In this document: positions 16,774-26,152 of the stretch, piece after piece
Position numbering within the stretch: the first letter of the stretch is position 1
How the letters are laid out: the number at the start of each line of letters is the position of its first letter
Origin: Planctomycetota bacterium
Lineage (GTDB): Bacteria; Planctomycetota; Planctomycetia; Pirellulales; Lacipirellulaceae
Direction of reading: 5' to 3'
Length of the DNA stretch: 64,000 bases
Assembly: GCA_029781135.1 (NCBI GenBank)
Contig: JAKOXH010000031.1
Coordinates: 48,697-112,696 of the forward strand
Notes under the pieces: generated by a model
What the model was told of the DNA's origin: nothing
Database searches by the model: none
Seen by the model: only the letters and a program-made list of their open reading frames with translations
Made by a program: the position numbers and the translations under genes

Positions 16774-18006
16774 CTAACCACTTTCCAACTCAATCTTTTC
16801 AACTCGACTTAGCGCTTCGCCATCCAAAAACCGAGTCGCCATCACGTCGCCAACACGCACACCCTCAACACTTTTCACTACTTGATGGGTTTTCACATCT
16901 TGCGTAATCGTATACCCCCGCGCAAGGACTGCCAACGGGCTCAACGATTCCACCTTGCCCGCCAACAACGAAAGGCGACTGCCACGATCTTGAACCAGCC
17001 GACGCAATGATCGTTGTCCGTGAACGGCAAGTTCATCGAGGCGTCGACTGCGATCGTGAATCAAATCAAACGGCCGACGAAACGGGCGCTGCGAGGCAAT
17101 CCCATCGAATCGCGCACGCAGCCAAGCTACACGCCGTTGCGCTGCATGGCGCAATCGTTGTTGGTAGCTCCGCACTCGCGCGCTGATTTCATCGGCCGCC
17201 GGCACAACGCGCTCCGCCGCTTCGCTCGGCGTCAGGGCGCGAACGTCGGCGACCAAATCGGCCAGTGTTACATCGATTTCGTGCCCTACTGCCGACACGG
17301 TCGGAATCCGCGACGCCGCAATCGCCCGCACGACCGCTTCTTCGTTGAATGACCACAAATCCTCAAGACTGCCGCCGCCGCGACCGACGACCAGCACATC
17401 GGGACGCGGCAAGATCCGATTCGCCAATTTGATGCCGGCAACAATCTCCTGAACCGAGCCTTCGCCCTGCACCCGCGCCGGGATCACGAGCACGTCGACG
17501 CCACGCCACCGCCGCCCAAGAACCTGCAAAAAATCGTGGATGGCCGCGCCGGTCGGACTGGTGACGAACGCCACTCGCTTGGGAAACGTCGGCAATGTGC
17601 GTTTACGTGAGGCGTCAAACAGCCCCTCTGCCGCCAGTTTCTCGCGCAACTTACGCAGCGCGAGTTCCAACGAGCCCACGCCCTTCGGCTGCAGCTCATC
17701 GACGACCAGTTGATAACTGCCTCGCGGCGCATAGACATCCAAGTGCCCCCGGCAGATGACGTCCAATCCATCGGCCAGGTTGAACTTAAGCCGCGCCGCC
17801 GCCGCGCGCCACATGACGGCCCGAATCTGCGATTGATCATCCTTCAGTGTGAAATAGCAATGGCCTGATTGCGGGCGCGTGAAGTTAGATATCTCGCCCG
17901 ATACCCACACGCTCGTGAACTGATTTTCCAGCAGGCCCTTGATCTGCGCAGTCAGCTGCGAAACCGTCAGCGTTTGTTGGTTAGTCGAAGAAGCGGCGGC
18001 GGGCAT
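16774..18006 (-). CDS. xseA: Exodeoxyribonuclease VII large subunit
   Basis: A 410-residue catalytic subunit of exonuclease VII. An N-terminal OB-fold DNA-binding domain (TVSQLTAQIKGLL, VWVSGEISNF, HCYFTLKD) is followed by the catalytic domain, with LPTFPKRVAFVTSPTGAA, RGGGSLEDLWSFNEE and PTVSAVGHEIDVTLADLVAD. A coiled-coil region and a C-terminal segment (LARGYTITQD) complete the family pattern. The frame remains open to 18111, but that extension is the translation of an inverted-repeat element at 18035-18192, so ATG 18006 is the start. It heads the leftward series that continues with xseB. Confidence 0.95.
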   Translation of the reverse strand: MPAAASSTNQQTLTVSQLTAQIKGLLENQFTSVWVSGEISNFTRPQSGHCYFTLKDDQSQIRAVMWRAAAARLKFNLADGLDVICRGHLDVYAPRGSYQLVVDELQPKGVGSLELALRKLREKLAAEGLFDASRKRTLPTFPKRVAFVTSPTGAAIHDFLQVLGRRWRGVDVLVIPARVQGEGSVQEIVAGIKLANRILPRPDVLVVGRGGGSLEDLWSFNEEAVVRAIAASRIPTVSAVGHEIDVTLADLVADVRALTPSEAAERVVPAADEISARVRSYQQRLRHAAQRRVAWLRARFDGIASQRPFRRPFDLIHDRSRRLDELAVHGQRSLRRLVQDRGSRLSLLAGKVESLSPLAVLARGYTITQDVKTHQVVKSVEGVRVGDVMATRFLDGEALSRVEKIELESG

Positions 18007-18034
18007 CACGAAATCTCGGCAGGTGGCTACATGC

Positions 18035-18192
18035 CCAGGGCCAATCAGTTTATTAGGTTCGGGAAGTTGTCGCAGGGTGGCATGGCCTCGGAGGTACTCC
18101 GACGCGGCCATGTTTCTCGAGCGATTCCATGCTCACGCGGCGCGAGAGCATGCCACACTTCGGGCTCCATGTGAACAACTGATCGGCCCTGG
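18035..18192 (+). mobile_element. MITE-like non-coding element, copy 2 (best preserved)
   Basis: A 158-bp element with terminal inverted repeats CCAGGGCCAATCAGTT at the left and AACTGATCGGCCCTGG at the right. The interior has several palindromic blocks (GGCCTCGGAGGTACTCCGACG; CATGCTC...GAGAGCATG). It is nearly identical over its length to the inverse of 9399-9555. It lies 28 bases upstream of xseA and contains no reading frame for a transposase. Confidence 0.8.
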
Positions 18193-18276
18193 CTGCTTGC
18201 CAGGGTTACTGTACATTCGCTCACGACCGCCCAGGATACCACGGACTCGCCTGCACGTCGAACCGTTTTGTGGGCG

Positions 18277-19071
18277 CTATGCCGCTTCCGACGTGGCGAG
18301 GTCGATAAATTTGGGGCGATGCGTTGACTTCATTACAGGCCGCGCCGCCGCACAACCGGGCGCCACGACGACCTCGCCCGCTTTGCGCGTGCCCGCCGTG
18401 GCCCAGGCTTCGGCCTCGTCGGTCAGTTCGTTCATCAACCGCTCGACACGTTGTCGGCAGTTCTCGAGCCCGCTACGATCCAGATTCGGTGGCAGCGACA
18501 TCGGCGGACCGATCACCGCCCGCGCCCGCGAAAACGGCCGCGGCGCCGCGAAGCGATCCCAACTGTTGGCCCGCCACGGCCGATCGGCTCCAAACCCCAT
18601 CGGCACCAAGGGCAACTGCAATCGTGAGGCAAGATACACAGGCCCCTGGGCAAGTTGTCGCCGCGGTCCGCGTGGACCATCGGGCGTGATGGTCAAATGT
18701 TGATTGCGGCTCCGCTCCAGCAGTTCCCAAAGTGCTTTCGCACCGCCGCGATAGCTCGACCCTCGCACGCAATCAAACCCCATGTGATGAGCCACGCGAG
18801 CCAATATTTCGGCGTCCTCATGTTGGCTCAGCAGCATCGCCAAGTGGCAGTGACCGCGCAAATGCAGCGGAATCAGAATATTTTCATGCCAGAAAATGTA
18901 AATCCGCGGTCCGCCGAGCCCCAATTGCGGATCCACAGTGCGATCGTAAAACGCCACCCGATAGTCCAGCGTACTCATCCATGCCCGAATCCCCATTGCA
19001 GCCGCCAAGCCCGCGAGTTTCAGCACCGGCCGTGGGAGGCGTCGTTTCTTCTTCTTTTTCTTGAGTGCCAT
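18277..19071 (-). CDS. DUF374/LPLAT-like acyltransferase family protein
   Basis: A 264-residue protein starting MALKKKKKKRR at ATG 19071, which follows AAGGA by 8 bases. A strongly basic N-terminus precedes a hydrophobic segment (about 14-32). The core shows YIFWHENILIP (equivalent to the HX4D/E acyltransferase motif), CVRGSSYRGGAKALWELLE and the highly typical ITPDGPRGPRR, with PLVPMGFGA after it. This is the DUF374 branch of lysophospholipid acyltransferases, linked to lipid A or phospholipid acylation. The C-terminal 40 residues are non-conserved in appearance. dapF ends 65 bases upstream on the same strand. Precise acyl acceptor is unknown. Confidence 0.85.
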   Translation of the reverse strand: MALKKKKKKRRLPRPVLKLAGLAAAMGIRAWMSTLDYRVAFYDRTVDPQLGLGGPRIYIFWHENILIPLHLRGHCHLAMLLSQHEDAEILARVAHHMGFDCVRGSSYRGGAKALWELLERSRNQHLTITPDGPRGPRRQLAQGPVYLASRLQLPLVPMGFGADRPWRANSWDRFAAPRPFSRARAVIGPPMSLPPNLDRSGLENCRQRVERLMNELTDEAEAWATAGTRKAGEVVVAPGCAAARPVMKSTHRPKFIDLATSEAA

Positions 19072-19136
19072 GTTCGCATCCTTGCGAGGTAAAATACCGA
19101 TCCGCCGCCGGCCATTCGCCAGCCACCATTGGCAAA

Positions 19137-19988
19137 TCAACCCGGCCAATCGCCAGAAAAGACCTCCACCGCCGGTCCCATCATGTAGACGTGGTTGTCG
19201 CCCTCGTTCCATTCAATCGACAGGTCGCCGCCCCGCAAATGAACCGTCACATTGCGTCTGGAACGTTCTGTCAAAACGCCGGCCACGCACACCGCGCACG
19301 CGCCCGTGCCACAGGCAAAAGTCTCGCCCGAGCCACGTTCCCAAGTCCGCTGCTTCAATTCCGTCGGACTGATCACTTCCACAAATTCCACATTTACCCG
19401 TTTGGGGAAATGGGGATCAACTTCAATTTTCGGCCCGCTTCCCAACACGAGTTCATCGGTTGCCTTCTCAACAAATAGCACACAGTGCGGGTTACCCATC
19501 GACACACACGTAGCACGCAACTCTTTTCCACCGATTATGAGCGGCACATTCACCGCTGGCGCGCTAGAAGCACCTTCTGAACGAAGTGTTGTGGGAACCT
19601 CCGCCGGCGTTAGAATCGGCGCGCCCATATCGACGCGAACCTGGTTTACGACACCATTTTGCTGCTGCACGCCCAGCGACAACACCCTTCCGCCAGATTC
19701 AATCCGCAGCGTATCGGCCCGTCGAATGCCATGTTCGTACACGTACTTGGCTACGCAACGAATGCCGTTGCCGCACATTTCCGAGTAGGAGCCATCGGCG
19801 TTATACATCCGCATTTCGGCATCGGCGATCTTCGAGGGGCAAATCAAGATCAAGCCATCCGAGCCAATGCCAAAGCGCCGGTCCGAGACCTTCCGCGCAA
19901 GCTCGGTAATCTGCTCGGGAATTGGCTGCGCAAAGCAATCGACGTAAATATAGTCGTTGCCAGCGCCGTGCATCTTTGTAAATCGCAT
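19137..19988 (-). CDS. dapF: Diaminopimelate epimerase
   Basis: A 283-residue PLP-independent racemase that converts LL- to meso-diaminopimelate for lysine and peptidoglycan synthesis. Both catalytic cysteines are visible: [11 protein letters not shown] (about residues 72-82) and [10 protein letters not shown] (about 225-234). [15 protein letters not shown] at the start and [12 protein letters not shown] are typical. The central segment has a short insertion ([14 protein letters not shown], about residues 133-146). It is the likely first gene of a pair with the DUF374 protein. Its presence implies the cell makes meso-DAP, which is of interest because peptidoglycan in planctomycetes was long disputed. 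Confidence 0.95.
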   Translation of the reverse strand: MRFTKMHGAGNDYIYVDCFAQPIPEQITELARKVSDRRFGIGSDGLILICPSKIADAEMRMYNADGSYSEMCGNGIRCVAKYVYEHGIRRADTLRIESGGRVLSLGVQQQNGVVNQVRVDMGAPILTPAEVPTTLRSEGASSAPAVNVPLIIGGKELRATCVSMGNPHCVLFVEKATDELVLGSGPKIEVDPHFPKRVNVEFVEVISPTELKQRTWERGSGETFACGTGACAVCVAGVLTERSRRNVTVHLRGGDLSIEWNEGDNHVYMMGPAVEVFSGDWPG

Positions 19989-20014
19989 CTAATTGTTCTT
20001 GCCTGGTACTCTGT

Positions 20015-20050
20015 CCCCCTCTCCCTTTGGGAGAGGGCCGGGGTGAGGGG
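20015..20050. repeat. CCCTCTCCCT...GGGAGAGGG repeat, copy 2
   Basis: A hairpin CCCCCTCTCCC / GGGAGAGGGCCGGGGTGAGGGG immediately upstream of dapF. Confidence 0.75.
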
Positions 20051-20134
20051 CGTTGTACGGGTGTTGTTCTCGCTGCTGAAGCGTCTTCACTATCGACGAT
20101 CAAACCCTTCGAATCAAACCCTGTTCCAATATTG

Positions 20135-20194
20135 GTAGGGTGGGCACTGCCCACCAACGATACGGCGATATGTGGTGGGCGGTGCCCACCCTAC
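20135..20194. repeat. Dispersed palindrome, GTAGGGTGGGCACC family, copy 2
   Basis: A 60-bp palindrome GTAGGGTGGGCACTGCCCACC...GGTGGGCGGTGCCCACCCTAC, nearly identical to 11089-11148. It separates the small conserved gene at 20235 from dapF. Confidence 0.8.
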
Positions 20195-20234
20195 GTGTTT
20201 TGACGACGCTGGGCTGCTCCAAAATCCTAACTTG

Positions 20235-20570
20235 TCACCCCATCAGATCCAGTCTTGTACCCGATTGCCCCGTCGCATCCTTGCTTTGACGAGTTTCAGC
20301 CGCTCCATCACTCGCTGGCACCACATTTTTCTTTTTGGCATCCACGGGCGCTTCCCAAAGCCGTCGGCCATCGGCATCGCGTTCCGAACTCTCCTGGTCC
20401 TGTTCCGTCTGGCCGATGCCGGCCGACCGCTCTGCATGCTTCTCCGCTTCGATCCCCCGGACCTGCGTGAGCGACTCTTTTTGCGCTCGATCTGTTTCGC
20501 TACCCGAAGTTTGCGATAGCGCGGTCCCCGCTGCACTACTCAACAACCCGCTCAATGGCACCATGGTCAT
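20235..20570 (-). CDS. Small conserved-type hydrophilic protein
   Basis: A 111-residue protein starting 15 bases after the stop of the AsmA-like gene, so almost certainly co-transcribed with it. A short N-terminal stretch (PLSGLLSSAAGTALSQ) could be a weak amphipathic or signal-like segment; the rest is strongly charged (SETDRAQKES, AEKHAERSAGIGQTEQD) with the block SSERDADGRRLWE. I recall the latter type of block from short planctomycete proteins of unknown function, which is memory rather than a search result. No motif suggests an enzyme. An association with the envelope function of its neighbour is inferred from position only. Confidence 0.65.
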   Translation of the reverse strand: MTMVPLSGLLSSAAGTALSQTSGSETDRAQKESLTQVRGIEAEKHAERSAGIGQTEQDQESSERDADGRRLWEAPVDAKKKNVVPASDGAAETRQSKDATGQSGTRLDLMG

Positions 20571-20585
20571 CGTTAAGTTCCTGCA

Positions 20586-23500
20586 TCACTTCGAAGGTGG
20601 CCGAGTCCCTCGCTCGGCGGTCGACGCCGCCCCGGGCGGCTGCGCCTCTTGCTGTAATTCGTTTTGAATCTGAGTGATCATGTCGTTAACCGCCGGCAGG
20701 GCTTTCTTTTCGATTTTCGGGTCATCTAACGTCCCGGCCACCTTCAACTGCAATCCCTGCTGGCTCACGTTGCCGGCAATCGTGCGCCACAGCGGTATGG
20801 GCAAGTCGGCCGGCCCGATCATGGTATAGAACGTTAAATCCAGCTTTCGGTTCAGGTCTGCATCGCCATTTCCATACAGGCTAACGGCATCGCCACGTAG
20901 GTTGAGTTGATCGAAATGCACATGCTCGCCTTGGATCGCGAATCTCAGGTCGCAGCGATTGAACGCCGTCGTATCGGGCGTGCGGTTCCGCAGCATTTTG
21001 AGTAACGCCACCAGCACATTGAGTTCGTAGATTTTCGCATCCACCACATGCAATTCGCCGCCGCCACGCATGGTTTGGGGCGAAGATCCAGTGCCCGAAA
21101 CAACTAGTTTTCCGGAAACCGTGCCGGTCATCTCGTGTGGTCCACCGAGCCGCTCGTTGATGAACCGGCTCAAATTGGCCGCACCCAACTGGACGTCGGC
21201 TTTGTAACTGGGGATCACGTCATGTACCAACTCGATATTTGCCGCCACACTGCCGCCATAAGCATCGGCGGTAAGACGCTGTGGCTGCTGTCGTTGCTGC
21301 ACGCTGGCCGGCTCGCCGAGTAGCACGTGCCTCGAATCCGCCCAGAACGGCCCGCGAACATTCGTCAACTGCGTGTCCTTCCAGAGAATTGAATCGAGCG
21401 CCAATGCGCCGGCGCTGAAGGTGTTGTGACCATCGCTCTGCCCAACCAGCCGAATTCCGCCCGTAATTCCCTGAATCGGCGTCGCCCCCTGAATCGCCGC
21501 CTGTTGACATTCCAGGCTGATATCCCAGGCCGCTGCGAGCGCCGGCGATTGGGGCGATTTCGCGAAGTTGAAGCTGCCGTTGTACAAGCCGATCGTGCCG
21601 CTCGGTTGCAGTTTGTCGATGACCGACTGCACCGCCGGCGGCAACGCCAAAATCAGGTCGCGATTGGCCATCAGGCGATCGACATTTACGTTTGCCAAAC
21701 TGCACTGCCAGCCGCCATCCGCAGTGGCCTGCCAATTGCCCGAGCCAACGAGGTACACCGACCGATCATGCCGCGCAAGTACATTTTGCCAATCGACTCG
21801 ACCTCGCCGGTACGTCGCGTCGCCCTCGAGTTCGCCCAAGCGGTAGGGGAACATCCGGGGTTCGATGGAAACCGTTTTGCCTTGTGGTCGCAGTCGGACC
21901 TCAACATTCGGCTCCAATTCGTTGGGCTGCCTGGTCACATGAGCTGTAAAGTTGATGTTGCCCTGTGGGCTAAGCTCATCCCACGCCTTTTGCCCGGGCG
22001 CCGAAAGTGCTTGTTTTAAGTTGGCGTCTAGCGGAACGCTGGTCGCGTCGAATGTCAAATCAACGTCGCTGCCTGAATCTTGCGGGCGAACGTGACCGCG
22101 GCATTTGACGATCGTCGCGTCGTTGCTGCCGCGAGCTTCCAGATCGTTGAGCAACCATTCCGAATTGCGTTCCGTCACAAGCCCTTGCACATGCTGGAGC
22201 GGAAACGGAAACGGGGCATACGCGATTCGGCAATCCTTCAAGCGGATGTCCAGGGCCACATCGGCCTGCCGTTGCGATAGGTCCTTCCATTCCGCCCGGA
22301 ATCGAAAGTCAATCGCCCCTTGGCCGTTAAGCGACTCCACCAGCGCCTTGGCCTTCGGGCTGGGCGACAATGCCGCGACGATTTGGTCATGGAGGGGAAT
22401 ATCGGCACCAGATACTTCCACGAAACCAAGCGGGTGCGAAGCGCCGGTATTTGAAGTACGTGCGTAGCGTACGCCTCGGTAGCCCGCGGCAACCTCGGTA
22501 GCCGTTGAACGGTTGTCTTCCGAGGCGACGCCTTCACCCATCGCCGGCCCGTGCAGGTCGTCCGATACAAGGTGGGAAAGATCGGCGACGATCTTTACCG
22601 GTCGCCCGCCACCGATGCCAGCAAGATCAAGGTGCAATCGATCGGTCTCACCATCATCGGATGGTCCATACGTGACGACACCCGTTGTTTGCTCGAGCGG
22701 GTAGGGAAATCTCTCGCGGTCCGTCAGCGATATCCCGTTGCAACTCGCTTTGGCGACAGGTTTCCATTCTTTGCCATCAAAAGTGAGTTGAATTTCCGCA
22801 TCGACGGCACCAATTGGCCGAAACCGTTGCCAAATCCGGGCCTTCGACTCAGGCAGCGCATTCTCTAGCTTTTCCGACAGGTAAAACCCATCGAGTTTTG
22901 CCTTCGCCGCCAGCGGAGCGTTGGCGGCCCAACCGGTGCGTTTCACCGCCATTCGCAGAGTCGCCGGGCCCCACTTCGCATCGATTTGATTCACTGATAA
23001 GCGAGTTGGATCAGCCTCTCCCGTTAACGAAACGTCGGTGAACATCTCTGGCAACGCCGGATGGCGAAAGCGTCCGCGGTCAATTCGAAACCTCGCAGAC
23101 CAAGAAACCGGCTTAAGGGCATCGCGCCGTTGCACCCGCATCGCCAAGTCGGTTAACCCGGAGAATTCCATTCCATTTAGCTTGGCGGCCGCATCGCTCG
23201 ACAGGTTCGCCAGCAATTGCGGCGTCAGATCCAGTCCGGTCGTGGTGAGCGTCACATCCAACACGCCGTCGCCTGCCCCCAACTCACCATTGATACGAAA
23301 CTCACGAGCCGGCAACCCGTTCGCGGTACCCTCGATATGAAAATGGGGTAGGGCGTTCACCGGGCAACTTGCCGCCTCCAAAGGCGACAGCTTCAAATCA
23401 ACGCCTTTCAGAGACCATATTTTGTTGCCTGAAGCGCTTGGATATTCGATCGTGCCGCTCGCATCTTCAATGGTGATCGTCGGGCACTGGTCGCTGAAAT

Positions 23501-23927
23501 GAGGCAGCGGCAGCAGCGCGGCGGCATTCCATTGGCCGTCCGCCTGTCGCACCATGCGCAATTTGGCACGACGCACCAACACATCGGCAATCTGCAATTG
23601 ATTCGTCAACAATTGCTCGACACGCAACTTCCCAGAAAGATACAGCTCGTCGATTGACAGAACTGGTTCCGTGGCCATGCCATCAGCCGTCTTCGGCGTC
23701 AGGCTGAAGTCGTCGATTTCAATGCCCCGCTCCGGGTCAAATCGGGCACTGCCGACCTTTACCGTGAAATTCTTATAATGATTGGCAAACCGAAACTCGA
23801 CCTGCCGGCGGATCTCATCATCGAGCTTGAAATACAAGTAGCCACCCACGCCTGCCACTGCCAAGAAAAGGAGCAGCAGGCACCACTTAAAAAGCGACCA
23901 GCAGAGATTAATTAAGTGCGTAAAGAT
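20586..23927 (-). CDS. Giant AsmA-like/TamB-like anchored protein with a probable AUC start
   Basis: About 1113 residues: one N-terminal membrane segment, then a very long periplasmic beta-rich region with repeated LxLxG/LxVxG strands, typical of AsmA/TamB-type inter-membrane lipid-transport or assembly proteins. The C-terminal domain (AANLSRFINERLGG, TGTVSGKLVVSGTG, RGGGELHVVDAKIYELNVL) matches the AsmA C-terminal pattern. Between the in-frame stop at 23967-23969 and TTG 23864 there is no ATG/GTG/TTG, yet this stretch encodes a natural anchor (FTHLINLCWSLFKWCLLLLF). AAGGA stands 8 bases before ATC 23927, so an AUC start is proposed. TTG 23864 would delete half of the anchor. tilS precedes it on the same strand. 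Confidence 0.75.
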   Translation of the reverse strand: MFTHLINLCWSLFKWCLLLLFLAVAGVGGYLYFKLDDEIRRQVEFRFANHYKNFTVKVGSARFDPERGIEIDDFSLTPKTADGMATEPVLSIDELYLSGKLRVEQLLTNQLQIADVLVRRAKLRMVRQADGQWNAAALLPLPHFSDQCPTITIEDASGTIEYPSASGNKIWSLKGVDLKLSPLEAASCPVNALPHFHIEGTANGLPAREFRINGELGAGDGVLDVTLTTTGLDLTPQLLANLSSDAAAKLNGMEFSGLTDLAMRVQRRDALKPVSWSARFRIDRGRFRHPALPEMFTDVSLTGEADPTRLSVNQIDAKWGPATLRMAVKRTGWAANAPLAAKAKLDGFYLSEKLENALPESKARIWQRFRPIGAVDAEIQLTFDGKEWKPVAKASCNGISLTDRERFPYPLEQTTGVVTYGPSDDGETDRLHLDLAGIGGGRPVKIVADLSHLVSDDLHGPAMGEGVASEDNRSTATEVAAGYRGVRYARTSNTGASHPLGFVEVSGADIPLHDQIVAALSPSPKAKALVESLNGQGAIDFRFRAEWKDLSQRQADVALDIRLKDCRIAYAPFPFPLQHVQGLVTERNSEWLLNDLEARGSNDATIVKCRGHVRPQDSGSDVDLTFDATSVPLDANLKQALSAPGQKAWDELSPQGNINFTAHVTRQPNELEPNVEVRLRPQGKTVSIEPRMFPYRLGELEGDATYRRGRVDWQNVLARHDRSVYLVGSGNWQATADGGWQCSLANVNVDRLMANRDLILALPPAVQSVIDKLQPSGTIGLYNGSFNFAKSPQSPALAAAWDISLECQQAAIQGATPIQGITGGIRLVGQSDGHNTFSAGALALDSILWKDTQLTNVRGPFWADSRHVLLGEPASVQQRQQPQRLTADAYGGSVAANIELVHDVIPSYKADVQLGAANLSRFINERLGGPHEMTGTVSGKLVVSGTGSSPQTMRGGGELHVVDAKIYELNVLVALLKMLRNRTPDTTAFNRCDLRFAIQGEHVHFDQLNLRGDAVSLYGNGDADLNRKLDLTFYTMIGPADLPIPLWRTIAGNVSQQGLQLKVAGTLDDPKIEKKALPAVNDMITQIQNELQQEAQPPGAASTAERGTRPPSK

Positions 23928-24115
23928 GGCGGCGATCCTTGCCGTGCGAGGCGTCGATGCCCGCTCTTAATGACAATCCATTGCCGAATCGAAACTATAT
24001 TTCCCCAACTCGCGCGCAGCCTTGGTATGCCAGTCACAAGTAGGCCTGCCACACCACAAGCTGCTGTATTTGCGCAATTTGGGCGGCAGATATTACGCCG
24101 ATTGCCGAACTACCG

Positions 24116-25270
24116 TCAAGGCAGACAGCCAAGATCGCTCCTCATCAAGATAACGGAACCAGCTTGCCGTTCCGCCAAGATGCCCCCGGGCAAATGAAAG
24201 CGAACGGCCTCTCCGCCCACAACAAGCACTGCTAGCTTCTGCCATTCATCAGCTCCCATTGCCTGCTGCGGCCAATTGGCGTCTCGCCATGCTGCTCGAC
24301 ACACTTCTCGGATAAGAACTGCGGGCTTCAACGCTAGCTTTTCACAGTCCAGGCAAATTCGAAACGCACGAATGCTAGCATCTTCTTGACTGCCGGAAGT
24401 TGGACCAGAGTCCAGACGCACGCATTCACGACTTATCTCATGTGCCAAGTCACCGATCAATGCTTGAGTCTCAGCCGCCTGTTCCGCCAAGCGGATCAGT
24501 GCCGCATCGACGGCGGGATTTAACCTACCGCGGATTGCCGCTAAAACCTCATGTCGCAGGCGGTTTCTTGCCGGCTGCAGATCGGCATTCGATGAGTCTT
24601 CGCGAAAATCCTGGCCGATCGCCGCGAGATACTCGACGACCTCGGACCGGTAAGTCGTCAACATCGGCCGAACCAGCGTGACGCTCGCCGAAAGCGGTCG
24701 CACCGCCGGAATGCCAGCCATTCCTGCCAATCCGGTTCCGCGAATGATCCGGTGCAGAACGGTTTCGGCTTGGTCGTTGGCCGTATGGGCCGTCACAACG
24801 AAACGCGCTCCCAACCGCTCCGCCGTTTTCAGCAGAAATTCGTATCTTGCCGCCCGTGCCGCAGCCTCGACACCATCCCCCACATCCGCCGCTAGTGCTT
24901 TCACATCGCCGTGCCCAACTTCGAAGAGAACTCCCAACCTCCGGCACGTTTCATGAAGCCAATTCGCGTCCGCCTGAGCGACATTCCCACGCAAACCGTG
25001 ATTGAAATGGCCGACAACGACACGCCCCGTTCCGCCAGCCGCTGCTTTGATCGTCAGAACAGCTCTCAATAATGCCATGCTGTCCGCCCCGCCGGAAACG
25101 GCGAGCACAACATGGAGATTTTGCCAGTTCGCAACTGGCCATTCAGCCGCCACCTGTCTTTCGAACGAACGCAGAACCATCGTCTCCGGCAGGCCAATGT
25201 CAGGAACGTCTTTCCGAGTCGTAGCCACCGAACACCGTCCGATCTGGATTCCACGCATCTCAAACCACAC
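24116..25270 (-). CDS. tilS: tRNA(Ile)-lysidine synthase
   Basis: A 384-residue N-type ATP pyrophosphatase that converts C34 of the AUA-decoding tRNA(Ile) to lysidine, an essential step in decoding. The PP-loop SGGADSMAL is at about residues 59-67, followed by GHFNHGLRG, VEAAARAARYEFL, VTAHTANDQAETVL and the RGTGLAGMAGI block, all typical of TilS. The C-terminal part is shorter and less conserved. The start at ATG 25270 gives about 30 residues before the first conserved block; a later start at the PETMV Met is possible. It is upstream of the AsmA-like gene on the same strand. Confidence 0.93.
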   Translation of the reverse strand: MWFEMRGIQIGRCSVATTRKDVPDIGLPETMVLRSFERQVAAEWPVANWQNLHVVLAVSGGADSMALLRAVLTIKAAAGGTGRVVVGHFNHGLRGNVAQADANWLHETCRRLGVLFEVGHGDVKALAADVGDGVEAAARAARYEFLLKTAERLGARFVVTAHTANDQAETVLHRIIRGTGLAGMAGIPAVRPLSASVTLVRPMLTTYRSEVVEYLAAIGQDFREDSSNADLQPARNRLRHEVLAAIRGRLNPAVDAALIRLAEQAAETQALIGDLAHEISRECVRLDSGPTSGSQEDASIRAFRICLDCEKLALKPAVLIREVCRAAWRDANWPQQAMGADEWQKLAVLVVGGEAVRFHLPGGILAERQAGSVILMRSDLGCLP

Positions 25271-26152
25271 CTAGAAGCGTTTTCTGGGAAGTTAGCGTAA
25301 ACCAGCGAAGTCGTAGGGGCATTGCACCCCGTACGTCTTCCAACGCCAGCCGCCGAACACCCTAATTATTTTTTCGCAACCCCGCTGCTGGGTTGCATTT
25401 AACGGTTTGCATTCATTAAGATACAGTCATCTTGGCTAGGTGGCACGCCGGCCACGCGCCAAGGCTCTATATTGGGAATTTGATGTGTTTTGATTCGGCG
25501 GCTGAACAGCTGTCGGACGAGAACGCAACGTACCATAAGAATCGCTTGTGTATGAGTTTAAGTCCGTTGTTGACCATTACTGAATCGCACGGGTTTCGTG
25601 CCTTGGTAGCGCTTGTCGTCTGGATTGTCGGCCGGCTGGCACGCTGGGGGCACGAAATGCGGAACCTGTCGTGCGGCAACAGGCAAACTGCTCGAACGGA
25701 TGTCAGCAGCAGATCGTGGTTGCGCATCGTGATTCGCCGGTTTGCTTTTGCATGCAGGGAACCAGTGCTTTGGTTCGACACTATGGGACGACGTGCGGGC
25801 CCCTTGACCTGGGTGACACGTCTTCGGCTCGAGCTGCATGATCGCGGCTCTTTTCATCGTCTGGCTCTCACGCTTGCTGAGCATGCGTCGCCGTGCCGGG
25901 GTGGTTCCTGCCGAACCTAATTACTGCGCTCCTCATTAGCAAGCGTCTTCTGTGTTACCGCGTTCGACGGGCCATACTTGGCCTACGTAGTTTGTTGGCG
26001 CTCGGAGTTTGTCGCCAATTTGAGACTACGTTTCTGTCCGATTTCGCTGCACTCGCCTGCCCTGTTTCGTAATTACACTTCGCCAAGTTTGAGCGGAATA
26101 GATCCTCGGTTGCAGCCGCTTGGGCGGAGTTTCCGGAAAAGGAGTCGTGGCG
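25271..26152. other. Long region upstream of rny, possible leader
   Basis: About 880 bases between divergent tilS and rny. It includes a small inverted repeat (GTAGGGGCATTGCACCCCGTAC at about 25313), a hairpin with arms GCAACCC/GGGTTGC (25377-25397) and a possible + strand promoter TTGCAT-18-TAAGAT (25393-25422). A 160-codon open frame (25432-25920) exists but reads as random Arg/Cys/Trp-rich sequence, so it is not called. Confidence 0.4.

Noticed and set aside
18007..18111. N-terminal extension of xseA
   Set aside because: It is a translation of the inverted-repeat element; family proteins begin near the chosen ATG 18006.
25432..25920. 160-codon open frame between tilS and rny
   Set aside because: Arg/Cys/Trp-rich, random-looking sequence with no signal, domain or Shine-Dalgarno; probably part of a long non-coding upstream region.
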